Shown here: positions 41,803 through 50,794 of the stretch, piece by piece | How the letters are laid out: every line of letters starts with the position of its first letter | Numbering within the stretch: position 1 is the stretch's first letter | Origin: Phycisphaeraceae bacterium | GTDB lineage: Bacteria > Planctomycetota > Phycisphaerae > Phycisphaerales > UBA1924 | Direction: 5' to 3' | NCBI GenBank assembly: GCA_020639215.1 | Contig: JACKHA010000002.1 | Span: 1-64,000 of the forward strand | Length of the DNA stretch: 64,000 nt | Program-made: the position numbers and the translations under genes | The notes under the pieces: generated by a model | Database searches by the model: none | Seen by the model: only the letters and a program-made list of their open reading frames with translations | Told to the model about the DNA's origin: nothing

Positions 41803-42996
41803 TTGGCGGAAGTGACCATCCGGGTTCCCAGCGGTTCGTCTCGCCAGGGCGTGGTTGGCGCCGGTGAGCGGAACCTGAAGCTGATCCGCGAGGCGCTGGG
41901 GGTCAGCGTGACCGCGCGCGAGGACTTCGTGCGTGTGTCGGGCGAGTCGGAGGCGGTCCGCGTGGCGCGGAACGTGCTCGAGCGACTGGGCCGCACGCCG
42001 GCCCTGTCCCGCCAGGAAGTGTTGCAGGTTATCGCCGACGAGGGTGGGCGTGTGGCGAGCGGGCGGGTGACGCATTTCGAGCCCAGGGACGACGGGCCGC
42101 GCGGGCGCCGGAGCGATGCGCTCTCGCGCCGGGGGGATCGCTACGGCGAGGCGTTCGTTCGTCCGGACTTTGACGACCGGCGGATCGATCTGACGCCGTG
42201 GGACGGCGAGCTGGCGGTTTACGCCGGCGGCCGGGCGGTGCAGCCCAAGACGCCGAACCAGCAGGCGTACCTGGACGCGATCCGCGACAACGACATGGTG
42301 TTCGCGGCGGGCCCGGCGGGCACCGGCAAGACGTACCTGGCGGTGGCGGCGGCGGTGCACCTGCTGCGGACCGACCGGGTCAAGCGCCTCATCCTGACGC
42401 GCCCGGCGGTGGAGGCGGGCGAGCGTCTCGGGTTCCTGCCCGGCGACATGCAGGCCAAGGTGAATCCGTACCTGCGCCCGCTGCTGGATGCCGTGCATGA
42501 CATGATGGACTACGGCACGATCCGGCGCTTCATGGACAGCGACGTGGTGGAGATCGTGCCGCTGGCGTTCATGCGGGGGCGGACGCTCAACAATGCGATG
42601 GTGATCCTGGACGAGGCCCAGAACACGACGCGGACGCAGATGCAGATGTTCCTGACGCGTCTGGGGCACGGCTCAAAGATGGTGGTGACGGGCGACATCA
42701 CCCAGGTGGACCTGCCCGACCCGGGCGAGTCCGGGCTGGTTGACGCGATCCGCCGCCTGCGCCGCGTGAAGGGCGTCGGCCTGGTGGCGTTCGAGGGGCA
42801 GGACGTGGTGCGCCACACGCTGGTGCAGCGGGTGATCGAGGCGTACGGGATCGACGAGGGCGGGTCGCGGGGCGGGGACAACGCGTCGCTGATCCGGGGC
42901 GGGCCGTGGGCGCCCGCGTCGGGTGGACCGGGCGTTGCAGACCGGATCGATCGTGGCGACGGCGCGGGCGCGACGCCCGAGGCGGAGGGGGCCTGA
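41803..42996 (+). CDS. phoH: PhoH-family ATPase
   Basis: A 397-residue cytoplasmic ATPase. An N-terminal KH-like segment (RNLKLIREALGVSVTAREDFVRVSG) is followed by the PhoH core: TPNQQAYLDAIRDNDMVFAAGPAGTGKTYLAVA with Walker A near 172-179, LTRPAVEAGERLGFLPGD, and MVILDEAQNTTRTQMQMFLTRLG (Walker B). I choose TTG 41803 with GGAG 8 nt upstream because the KH-like fold begins there. The next gene starts 1 bp after the stop; phoH next to pgpH is a widespread arrangement. Role: probably RNA processing or ribosome maturation. Confidence 0.88.
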   Translation: MAEVTIRVPSGSSRQGVVGAGERNLKLIREALGVSVTAREDFVRVSGESEAVRVARNVLERLGRTPALSRQEVLQVIADEGGRVASGRVTHFEPRDDGPRGRRSDALSRRGDRYGEAFVRPDFDDRRIDLTPWDGELAVYAGGRAVQPKTPNQQAYLDAIRDNDMVFAAGPAGTGKTYLAVAAAVHLLRTDRVKRLILTRPAVEAGERLGFLPGDMQAKVNPYLRPLLDAVHDMMDYGTIRRFMDSDVVEIVPLAFMRGRTLNNAMVILDEAQNTTRTQMQMFLTRLGHGSKMVVTGDITQVDLPDPGESGLVDAIRRLRRVKGVGLVAFEGQDVVRHTLVQRVIEAYGIDEGGSRGGDNASLIRGGPWAPASGGPGVADRIDRGDGAGATPEAEGA

Positions 42997-42997
42997 C

Positions 42998-45364
42998 ATG
43001 GCCAAGGCCGCGGGCAAGCCGGGCGAGTCCGGGGCGCGCAAGCGCCGCGGGGCCGCGCAGACTCGTCGCGAGGCGGTCGAGCGTCAGGTCAAGCAGATGC
43101 TGCGGGATCCGCGCGTCGGGTGGGGCCTGGTGACGGCGACGGTGTTCGTGGTGCTGGCGACGCTGGCGGGTGTGTGGGCCCAGGACCGTCCATTGGTGGG
43201 CGAGGGGCGCGTGATGAGCGGCACGCGCGCGGTGCGGATGGAGTTCTCGGTCGAGGACGCGGACCTGACCGAGGCGGCCCGCCAGACCGCGCGGACGAGC
43301 ACGCCACGGATCTTCGTGGCCGAACCTTCGCGGCTGGAGGAGCTCTCGGCGTCGATCGGGAACCTCCCGCTGACGCTCGCGGGGGTGGAGTCGCTCGACG
43401 AGGTCGACGCGCAGATCCGCCAGAACTTTGGGCTGACGCAGGAGTCGCTGGCGGCGGTGCTGTCGCATGTTTCGGAGGGCGTGGCGGATCCGGCGTGGGC
43501 GACGGCGTCGGGCGTGCTGGCGGAGCTGGTGCGAGAGTCTCCGATGGTCAGCCGTGAGACCTGGCAAAGGTTCACGCAGGAGGGCGTGGGCAACCAGATC
43601 GAACTCCGGATCGGGAACGCGCCCGGGCGCCTCGTGCCGGCGACGCGTGTGGTGAACATCGGCGCCTCGGAGGAGACGCGCCGGGAGGACGCCGAGCTGC
43701 TGGCGGCCCGGGCCGGGTTCGATGGCATCGAGCGGCGCGTGGTCGCGGCCCGGATCATGTCGGTGACGCGCCCGACGTTCGAGGAAGACCAGGCGGCGAC
43801 GCGTGCGGCCCAGGAAGCGGCGGCGGCGCAGGTGCCGGCCGCGACCCGTGTCGTGCCGGCGGGCGAGATCCTGTACCGGCGGGGCGACGTGCTGGGGCCG
43901 ACGGCGGCGCAGCTGCTCCGTGCGGAGCTGGAGTCGTTCAACCGCAGCGCTCCCGCATGGCGGATCACGGCCCGGCGTCTGTCGCTGGGGGCCGTGGTCG
44001 CGGGCGTGACGGCCGGGATGGCGGGCTACGTCATCGTGTTCTGTCCGAGGGTGCGGCGGAATCCAACGAGGGCCGCGGCTCTGGCTGCGCTGGGTCTCCT
44101 GGTGATCTGGCTGGCGGCGATCGTTGCGGTGTACGACCCTCGGCTGGTCCTGCTGGCGCTGGTCGTGCCGACGGTGCTGGCGGGGTCGGTGATCGTCGTG
44201 GCCTACGACCGGCGGACGGCGCTGGCGCTTGGTGCAGGGATCGCGCTGCTCGTGAGCCTCTTGCTCTCCCAGGCGGTTGCGGCGTTGATCCTGACCTTGG
44301 GCGGGGTGGCGGTCGCGGCGTGGCAGCTCCAGGAGATCCGCGAGCGACGCACGCTAATCCGGGCGGGGGTGATGCTGGCGCTTTGCCTGGGCGGCGGAAC
44401 GCTGGCGACCTCGCTGGTCATCCTGCCGGTGAGCGCCGAGTCGATGACCCAAGCGCTGCTCGACGCGGCGTTCCTGGCCCTGGGCGGGCTCACGGTCGCG
44501 GGGATGATCCTGTTCATCCTGCCTGTGCTCGAAAAGGCGTTCGATATCACGACCGGGCTGACGCTGATCGAGCTGCGCGACCCGAAGCACCCGCTGCTGC
44601 GCCAGTTGCAGCAGCAGGCGCCGGGCACGTACAACCACTCGCTGAACGTGGCGTCGATCTCGGAAGCCGCGGCCGACGCGGTCGGGGCCGACTCGCTGCT
44701 GACGTACGTCGGGTGCCTGTACCACGACATCGGGAAGATGACCAAGCCCGAGTACTTCGTGGAGAACCAGGCGGGCGGGCCGAACAAGCACGACCGCCTG
44801 AGCCCGGCGATGAGCCTGCTGGTGATCGTGGGGCACGTGAAGGACGGGCTGGAGATGGCGCGCGAGTACGACCTGCCGCGCGCGATCGAGCACTTCATCG
44901 AGGCGCACCACGGCACGACGCTGGTGGAGTACTTCTATCGGCGGGCGGTTGAGCAGGCCAAGGACGGTTCGGAGTCGGTGCCGGAGGAGTTGTCGTACCG
45001 GTACCCCGGGCCGAAGCCCAGGACCCGGGAGGTGGCGATCGCGATGCTCTCCGACGCGGTGGAGAGCGCGACGCGGACGCTGTCGGACCCGACCCCGAGC
45101 CGCATCGACGCGCTGGTGCGGAGCATCGCGAACAAGCGGCTGATGGACGGGCAGTTCGACGACTGCGACCTGACGCTGCGCCAGCTGCAGGCGATCGTGG
45201 AGTCGGTGTCGAAGACGGTGTCGGCGATCTACCACGGGCGGATCGCGTACCCGGGGGCCGGGGCTCCGAAGAAGAAGACGACCGTGCCGGGGGTGCCGGC
45301 GGAGACAGGAGGCGCGGCGGGAACGTCGGCGGGTGCGGCATCTGGAAGCGCGAAGTCGGCGTGA
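42998..45364 (+). CDS. pgpH: 7TM HD-domain c-di-AMP phosphodiesterase (PgpH family)
   Basis: A 788-residue inner-membrane protein. An N-terminal TM (about 48-66) is followed by an extracytoplasmic 7TMR-HDED domain (to about 330), then seven TM segments (about 335-540). The cytoplasmic HD phosphohydrolase contains ELRDPKHPLLRQLQQQAPGTYNHSL, VGCLYHDIGKMTKPEYFVENQ (HD motif) and IEAHHGTTLVEYFY. PgpH homologues hydrolyse c-di-AMP. Start ATG 42998 is one base after phoH's stop. Its TGA directly abuts the stop of the convergent rnr gene, with no spacer. Confidence 0.9.
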   Translation: MAKAAGKPGESGARKRRGAAQTRREAVERQVKQMLRDPRVGWGLVTATVFVVLATLAGVWAQDRPLVGEGRVMSGTRAVRMEFSVEDADLTEAARQTARTSTPRIFVAEPSRLEELSASIGNLPLTLAGVESLDEVDAQIRQNFGLTQESLAAVLSHVSEGVADPAWATASGVLAELVRESPMVSRETWQRFTQEGVGNQIELRIGNAPGRLVPATRVVNIGASEETRREDAELLAARAGFDGIERRVVAARIMSVTRPTFEEDQAATRAAQEAAAAQVPAATRVVPAGEILYRRGDVLGPTAAQLLRAELESFNRSAPAWRITARRLSLGAVVAGVTAGMAGYVIVFCPRVRRNPTRAAALAALGLLVIWLAAIVAVYDPRLVLLALVVPTVLAGSVIVVAYDRRTALALGAGIALLVSLLLSQAVAALILTLGGVAVAAWQLQEIRERRTLIRAGVMLALCLGGGTLATSLVILPVSAESMTQALLDAAFLALGGLTVAGMILFILPVLEKAFDITTGLTLIELRDPKHPLLRQLQQQAPGTYNHSLNVASISEAAADAVGADSLLTYVGCLYHDIGKMTKPEYFVENQAGGPNKHDRLSPAMSLLVIVGHVKDGLEMAREYDLPRAIEHFIEAHHGTTLVEYFYRRAVEQAKDGSESVPEELSYRYPGPKPRTREVAIAMLSDAVESATRTLSDPTPSRIDALVRSIANKRLMDGQFDDCDLTLRQLQAIVESVSKTVSAIYHGRIAYPGAGAPKKKTTVPGVPAETGGAAGTSAGAASGSAKSA

Positions 45365-47857
45365 TCAGCCCTTGTCGCGCCGGTGCTGCTTCTTGCCCTT
45401 GTCGCGGGACTTGGAACGCTGGCTGCGCTTCTGCGATCCGGTGCGGAACGGCTTGTCGAAGTCCTGCCAGTTGCGCTGGCCCGAGGGCTCCAGCCCGCCG
45501 CCCGAGCCGAGCGTGAGCCCCGCGACGCCCTTGGCCTTGCCCGCGGCCCGTGCCTCGGCGTTGTCGATCACCAGGTCGAGTTCGCGCCGATCGAGATTGA
45601 CCTGCGCGATGCGGACCTGAACCGAGTCGCCCATGTTGAACGAGCGCCCCGAGCGGGCATCGACCAGGGCGCCGGTGCGGGAGTCGATCTTCCAGGTCGG
45701 GGCCCCGCCGCCTCGGGTCACGTCGCCGGGCAGGTCTTCCTTCTTGACGAACCCGTCGATGAGGAACTTGTCGATCTGGACGAAGCAGCCCTTGGGGTTG
45801 ACGCCGGTGACGACGCCGGGGTAGACCTCGCCGAGTTTGGTCGAGAGCAGTTGCAGGATCAGGAACTTGCGGAGTTGCTGCTCGGCCTCCTCGGCGTTGA
45901 CCTCCTTGCCGGTGATGTGGCGGCCGATCTCGGTCAGCGTGCCCTCGTCGGGGCACATGGGCGAGCGGCGCAGGTCCTCGCCGAGGCGCTCGAAGGCGGC
46001 GTCGGACTTGGGGGCGTTGGCGGCGTTGTTGGTCGTGGAGAGGTAGGCCGCGAGGGACCGGTGGACGGTCAGGTCCGCGTAGCGCCGGATCGGGCTTGTG
46101 AAGTGGGCGTAGGCGCCCGAGGCCAGCGCGAAGTGCCCGATCAGCGCGGGCGAGTACTCGGCCTTGGTCAGCGTCCGCAGCACGGCCATGTGGACCGCCC
46201 GGGACGCCGGCGTGCCGCGCGTGGCTTCAAGCAGCGACTGGAGTTCCTGTCGCGTCGGGTTGGCGGGGATGCGGAAGCCCGCGACCATGGCGGCCTTGCG
46301 GAGCGAGTCGGAATCGCCCGGCGTGGGTTCCGGGTGCACGCGCCGGAGCAGCGGGACTTTCATCCGCTCGAACAGGCGGGCCAGCACCTCGTTGGCCTCG
46401 ACCATGAACATCTCGATGAGCGTGTGCGTGAACGCGTCGTCCTCCCGCTCGGCGTCGACGACCTTGCCCTGCTCGTCATAGATCAGCACCGACTCGGGCA
46501 GCTCCAGCGAGATCATGCCCTGGCGCTGGCGCCGCCCACGGATCGCCTTGGCGCACGCGTCGGCCATGCGGAGTCGCTTGAGCAGGTCCTCGGTGTAGTT
46601 CGGCTCGGTCCGGGCGTGCTTCTTTGCCTCCTCGGGATCGCCATCGATCAGGGCCTGGGCCTCGAGGTAGGTTAGGCGCTTGGCGCTCCTGATGAGGGTC
46701 GCGGCGGTGCCGGAGGCCAGCAGGTTCCCATCGCGGTCGTACTCCATGTACGCGGTCTTGGCGTAGCGGTACACGCCCTCCTGCAGCGAGCAGATACCAT
46801 TGGAGAGCAGTTCCGGGAGCATCGGGATCACGAGGCGAGGCAGGTAGCACGAGTTGCCGCGTTTGACCGCTTCTTCGTCCAGCGCCGTGCCGGGCGGGAT
46901 GAAGTGGGCCACGTCGGCGATGTGCACGCCGAGTCGCCAGCCGCCCTTGCCGCGCCCGTCGTCGCGCTCGAGCGGCTCGATGCTGATCGCGTCGTCGTAG
47001 TCCTTGGCGTCGGGCGGGTCGATGGTGAAGATGAAGCCCTTGGTCAGGTCGTCGCGCCCGGGCAGCGTCCCGTCGCGCTCGTAGGCCTCGATCTCGACCT
47101 CGTACTTCCGGGCCGCCTCGCGGGCCTGCTCGACGCACGAGTCCGGAAACTCGCCGGGCAGGTTGTACGCGGCGATGACGGCCGCGGTCTCGACCTCCGG
47201 CTCGCCCGCCTCGCCGAGCACCTTGGTGATGACGCCCTCGGCCAGGGCGTTGCCCTCGGGATAGGCCGTGATGTCCACGATGACCTTGTCGCCGATCGTG
47301 ACGTTCTTGGCCTCGGCGTCGCGGACGACGATGGGGTCGGTCAGGGCCTTGCCGTCGGGGTAGACCACCCACAGGCTGCCCTGGCGACCGATCGTGCCGG
47401 CGAAGTGCGTGCGCTTCCGCTCGACGACCTCGATGACCGCTCCGAGCCACTGCTTGCCCTCGTAGCCCTGGCGCTCGCGGCGCCGGTCGCGCGTGAACGC
47501 GATCCGCACGATGTCGCCCGAGAGCGCGTCGCCCGTCTCGCCCGGGGGGACGAACACCGAGCCCTCGCGCACGACCACGTCGCGCGGCTCGATGAACGCG
47601 AAGCCGCGGCCTGTGGACTTGAACGTCCCGATCAGTTCGCCCCGGTCCCCGCCGGCGATGTCCGACAGCGAGGGCAGCGCCACCCGCCCGGTCGGGTCGA
47701 TGACGATCGACTGGCGATCGGCCAGTTCCTTCAGGGCCCGGCGGAAGTCCTCGAGGTCCTCAACCCGCAGGTCCTCGGCCAGTTCGTTCACCGGGCGCGG
47801 CGTGTAGTCCTCGTGCTGGAGGTGGGAGAAGAGGCGGCGTTGGTACTTGGAAGGCAT
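45365..47857 (-). CDS. rnr: ribonuclease R
   Basis: An 830-residue RNB-family 3'-5' exoribonuclease. It has an N-terminal winged-helix-like part (MPSKYQRRLFSHLQHEDYTPRPVNELAEDL), cold-shock OB domains, and the RNB catalytic centre FTIDPPDAKDYDDAISIEPL with the metal-binding Asp cluster near 290-305. It continues with GVHIADVAHFI and HFTSPIRRYADLTVHR, then a C-terminal S1 domain (GVVTGVNPKGCFVQIDKFLIDG) and a basic tail ending RSKSRDKGKKQHRRDKG. No Shine-Dalgarno is evident before ATG 47857. The next minus-strand gene overlaps its start by 70 bp. Confidence 0.95.
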   Translation of the reverse strand: MPSKYQRRLFSHLQHEDYTPRPVNELAEDLRVEDLEDFRRALKELADRQSIVIDPTGRVALPSLSDIAGGDRGELIGTFKSTGRGFAFIEPRDVVVREGSVFVPPGETGDALSGDIVRIAFTRDRRRERQGYEGKQWLGAVIEVVERKRTHFAGTIGRQGSLWVVYPDGKALTDPIVVRDAEAKNVTIGDKVIVDITAYPEGNALAEGVITKVLGEAGEPEVETAAVIAAYNLPGEFPDSCVEQAREAARKYEVEIEAYERDGTLPGRDDLTKGFIFTIDPPDAKDYDDAISIEPLERDDGRGKGGWRLGVHIADVAHFIPPGTALDEEAVKRGNSCYLPRLVIPMLPELLSNGICSLQEGVYRYAKTAYMEYDRDGNLLASGTAATLIRSAKRLTYLEAQALIDGDPEEAKKHARTEPNYTEDLLKRLRMADACAKAIRGRRQRQGMISLELPESVLIYDEQGKVVDAEREDDAFTHTLIEMFMVEANEVLARLFERMKVPLLRRVHPEPTPGDSDSLRKAAMVAGFRIPANPTRQELQSLLEATRGTPASRAVHMAVLRTLTKAEYSPALIGHFALASGAYAHFTSPIRRYADLTVHRSLAAYLSTTNNAANAPKSDAAFERLGEDLRRSPMCPDEGTLTEIGRHITGKEVNAEEAEQQLRKFLILQLLSTKLGEVYPGVVTGVNPKGCFVQIDKFLIDGFVKKEDLPGDVTRGGGAPTWKIDSRTGALVDARSGRSFNMGDSVQVRIAQVNLDRRELDLVIDNAEARAAGKAKGVAGLTLGSGGGLEPSGQRNWQDFDKPFRTGSQKRSQRSKSRDKGKKQHRRDKG

Positions 47858-48735
47858 GCGGGGGGAGGGTAGGGGGACGCGGGGGGCCGACCCGCCTCGG
47901 GATGACTGGGGCGGCGGGCGTTCCGCCCGCCGCGGCTGTCGGGCCTTCCGCACTCCGGGCACGGCGCGTCGGGGGGCGTGCCCCGCGCGTCGTAGCCGCA
48001 CGCCGGGCAGCGTCCCCGCCGACGCCGGATGGCGCGCCGGAGGCTTCCGATGGCCCAGGGCGTGCTCAGCAGGATGAACACCGCGCCCGCGTACAGCGCG
48101 GTGTTCAGGGCGAAGCCGGGCCAGATGGGGTCGATGGGCAGGAACGCAGGACGCCCCCACTTCATCATGAAGTCCGGAAGGCGGATGCCGGAATAGACGG
48201 CCATGTCGCTCGGTGCCGCGGTCGGCGACGCCGAACCGACCGAGCCGCGGAGCGAGAGCATCGGCCAACCCGCCGCGGTCTCGATGAGCGTGACGCGGGT
48301 GCGCTCACCCTCCCCTCCATCGGCGGGAACGTCGGCGGCCCGGATGCGCGAGGCTCGGCACCACTCAGGAGGCTCGGCGTGGAGGGTGGCGCTGTCGAGC
48401 CAGTCTCGTACGGTCGTGCTTGATCCGTCATCCCAAGTCGAGATGACCTGACGCATGTTTGCGAAGGGCTGAAACACGGCATACCAAGGCTTCCAGCCGG
48501 CTCGGTGTCGGGTGTGAACGGGCGTTGTCGGCGTGCAGTCGATGACGTGCCATCTCGGCGCTTCGGCAGGCACGATCGCTTGCGTCCCGTATGTCAGCCA
48601 GCCGGACCAGGCCCACCCGGCCGACAGCACGATGAACCAGGCCAGCGCGACGTTCAGCAAAGCCCCCACGGCGGCCGCTATTGCCCCGGTCGAGAGCCAC
48701 CCACAACAGGAGCCACGGTACGACCGAGGGTTCAT
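47788..48735 (-). CDS. membrane protein with C-terminal zinc ribbon, paralog 1
   Basis: A 315-residue protein with an N-terminal TM helix, a soluble middle, and a second TM (FALNTALYAGAVFILLSTPWAI, about 212-233). A zinc ribbon follows: RGRCPACGYDARGTPPDAPCPECG (four Cys). This C-terminal layout is widespread in Phycisphaerae membrane proteins of unknown role. The final 50 residues are encoded across palindromic repeat family C and run 70 bp into rnr on the same strand, so the tail is probably unconstrained. Paralog 2 lies immediately upstream. Confidence 0.65.
   Translation of the reverse strand: MNPRSYRGSCCGWLSTGAIAAAVGALLNVALAWFIVLSAGWAWSGWLTYGTQAIVPAEAPRWHVIDCTPTTPVHTRHRAGWKPWYAVFQPFANMRQVISTWDDGSSTTVRDWLDSATLHAEPPEWCRASRIRAADVPADGGEGERTRVTLIETAAGWPMLSLRGSVGSASPTAAPSDMAVYSGIRLPDFMMKWGRPAFLPIDPIWPGFALNTALYAGAVFILLSTPWAIGSLRRAIRRRRGRCPACGYDARGTPPDAPCPECGRPDSRGGRNARRPSHPEAGRPPASPYPPPACLPSTNAASSPTSSTRTTRRAR
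47911..47935. repeat. palindromic repeat family C, copy 1
   Basis: GCGGCGGGCGTTCCGCCCGCCGCGG, inside the 3' coding end of zinc-ribbon paralog 1. Related copies are at 48781-48803, 53651-53673 and 53711-53730. Confidence 0.75.
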
Positions 48736-48745
48736 GCTTGGAAGT

Positions 48746-49537
48746 TTACGTTGTGGAGGCGGTCGTTTCGGCGCTTGGGTGGCGGGCGTTCCGCCCGCCG
48801 CGGTTCTCGGGTTTTCCGCATTCCGAGCACGGCGCGTCGGGGGGCGTGCCCCGCGCGTCGTACCCGCACGCCGGGCAGCGCCCCCGCCGACGCCGGATGC
48901 AACGCCGGACGCTTTCGATGGCCCAAGGCGTGCTGAGCAGGATGAACACCGCGCCCGCGTACAGCGCGGTGTTCAGGGCGAAGCCGGGCCAGATGGGGTC
49001 GATGGGGAGGTGCGCGCGACCGAACCAAACATGGCTGTTTCTGTCGCCGATCGGGATGCCCACGCGGACGATCGACTCGGTCGTGCCGTCGGCGTGCGTG
49101 ACCGTGCCTGCGGACCCACGCAGCGCAAGGCACGGCCATCCGGTCGCGATCTCGATCAGCCGAGTGTCCCGATCCTCCAGCGACCGGGCGCTCTCCAAGC
49201 GATCAGGCGGCGGCATTCTGGCGGCCCGGCTCCACGGTGGCACATCGGGCACGATCGGGACGTAGGTTGCCCCCTGCCACTGCGTGACGACGGCGTCGGT
49301 ACCGTCGTCTCGCGTCGTGATGAGGAGAGTGACGCCCGTGCCTTCGTAGGGGAGTACATGCCAGCGCGGGAGTGGCCCGGGCTCGAACCACTGCGAGCGA
49401 TTCGAGATCACCGGGCCCCTCGCCTGAAGAATGTGGGCGGACAGGACGAAGGCCCAAGAAACGGACGTGTTGATCACTACACCGCTGACGAGCGCGATCA
49501 CGGTGTTTCTGGCTAGCCGGCAAGGAAACAAACGCAC
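48746..49537 (-). CDS. membrane protein with C-terminal zinc ribbon, paralog 2
   Basis: A 263-residue tandem paralog of the preceding entry with the same plan: N-terminal TM (VIALVSGVVINTSVSWAFVLSAHIL), a beta-rich middle (RWHVLPYEGTGVTLLITTRDDG), TM FALNTALYAGAVFILLSTPWAI and zinc ribbon RGRCPACGYDARGTPPDAPCSECG. The middle sections of the two proteins are only loosely alike, but the DNA for TM plus ribbon is nearly identical, including 71 identical bases. Its last codons also come from repeat family C (48781-48803). The gap to paralog 1 is 10 bp. Function unknown. Confidence 0.65.
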   Translation of the reverse strand: MRLFPCRLARNTVIALVSGVVINTSVSWAFVLSAHILQARGPVISNRSQWFEPGPLPRWHVLPYEGTGVTLLITTRDDGTDAVVTQWQGATYVPIVPDVPPWSRAARMPPPDRLESARSLEDRDTRLIEIATGWPCLALRGSAGTVTHADGTTESIVRVGIPIGDRNSHVWFGRAHLPIDPIWPGFALNTALYAGAVFILLSTPWAIESVRRCIRRRRGRCPACGYDARGTPPDAPCSECGKPENRGGRNARHPSAETTASTT

Positions 49538-49561
49538 TTCCCTTCCGAGAGTCCGCGCTGG

Positions 49562-50602
49562 TCAAGGGCAAGTTGGCGTCCAGCCCGACCAGGAAGTCGA
49601 AGATGTAGGGGTGAAGACGCCGCCCTGAGTCGCACCGAAGCAGGTCGGAGTCGCCGGGCAAGGGTCGGCGCCGATTCCGGGACCATTGTACAGCGTGCCG
49701 GAGTCGTCACACCGCTGTGTTTGGGTTTCGGTTCTTGTCCGCGATTGCAGGCAGATCGTGAGGCTGCAGTCCCAGTGGATCGTCCCGGCACCTCGGCTTT
49801 GCGTGCAGGTCCGCGTCCGGGAGTAGTCGCAATACACATACGGACCCGTCGGGAACTGGACGGGCGGGCCATAGGGACCGGGGGCTCCGCAGGAAACGGG
49901 CCCGGGCAGGCCGTGCGCGGTCATCGGAATGCAGAACGGCAGGCAGCCGAGGAAACTGTCCCACGCGTCCGACATCGCGTCCTCGACATCCTGCCCACCC
50001 TCGACCGCGTCGACGATCTGCGCCAGCACGCCCACGACAGGGTCGTTCGGGCAGGTCGTCTCGGCGGCCGATTCCTCGCTCGGGATGTCGGCCGTCTGCC
50101 AGCCTGCGTTTTCCAGCAGTTCCACGATGGCGTCCCATTCGGGCGAGGGCGTGGCGACCGCGGCCAGCGGGTTGCTCTCCAGCACGCCGTCGTCGAACGC
50201 GTCCGGCGTGGCCGGGGCCGCGGGCGTGGACGGGGCGGCCTGCGTGGTCTGCCACAGGGCGTCGTGGCTCGCGGCGATCGAGAACTCCGCCTTGACCCAC
50301 TCGATCGCCGCCCACTGGTCCTGCGTGGCCCAGCCGAACGACGACCACCCGCCCGTGGCGCCCGTGTCGCGGACGTAGAGCACCGAGCCGATGTTGTCGC
50401 CCACGAGCGTGGCGTGGTCCCGCAGGGCCAGGAACGCCTCGACGGCGCGGACGCCGCTGATCTCAAGGACGACGGGCGTGAAGGCCCACTCCCCCATTTC
50501 GATGCTGCATTCCGAGGGGAGATAGGTCTGGGCGTTCGCGGCCGAGCCCGCCACGCCGAGTGCCAGGCCGAACGCCGCCGCGACGATGCAGGAACGATGC
50601 AT
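49562..50602 (-). CDS. secreted Cys-rich hypothetical protein
   Basis: A 346-residue protein with a signal peptide (MHRSCIVAAAFGLALGVAGSAANAQ). Residues 26-240 are mixed alpha/beta without a recognised domain. The C-terminal 110 residues are rich in Cys, Pro, Gly, Thr and Trp (CLPFCIPMTAHGLPGPVSCG, YVYCDYSRTRTCTQSRG, WDCSLTICLQSRTRTETQTQRC), suggesting a disulfide-rich adhesive or thrombospondin-like module. Start ATG 50602 is chosen over upstream codons, because those translate a 12-bp tandem repeat into CEPG units. Confidence 0.6.
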   Translation of the reverse strand: MHRSCIVAAAFGLALGVAGSAANAQTYLPSECSIEMGEWAFTPVVLEISGVRAVEAFLALRDHATLVGDNIGSVLYVRDTGATGGWSSFGWATQDQWAAIEWVKAEFSIAASHDALWQTTQAAPSTPAAPATPDAFDDGVLESNPLAAVATPSPEWDAIVELLENAGWQTADIPSEESAAETTCPNDPVVGVLAQIVDAVEGGQDVEDAMSDAWDSFLGCLPFCIPMTAHGLPGPVSCGAPGPYGPPVQFPTGPYVYCDYSRTRTCTQSRGAGTIHWDCSLTICLQSRTRTETQTQRCDDSGTLYNGPGIGADPCPATPTCFGATQGGVFTPTSSTSWSGWTPTCP

Positions 50603-50624
50603 GGTTGTGCTCCCGAATGCGCTG

Positions 50625-50660
50625 CACCCGGGCTCACACCCGGGCTCACACCCGGGCTCA
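50625..50660 (+). repeat. 12-bp tandem repeat in the leader of the Cys-rich gene
   Basis: Three perfect units of CACCCGGGCTCA, then a partial unit, 22 bp upstream of ATG 50602. Confidence 0.85.
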
Positions 50661-50794
50661 CACGAGGTAAGTGGATCGTCGAGGCGCGTGTTTGTCAAGT
50701 AGCGGACAAGGGAACAAGCAGGATCTTCACACGTCCAATGCAAAAACCACAAGAACGTGCCATGGTGCGACCGGCGCCCCCAAGTTCGTGCGGA

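Noticed and set aside
50625..50660. CRISPR array or direct-repeat array
   Set aside because: Repeat units are contiguous with no spacers; a simple 12-bp tandem repeat.
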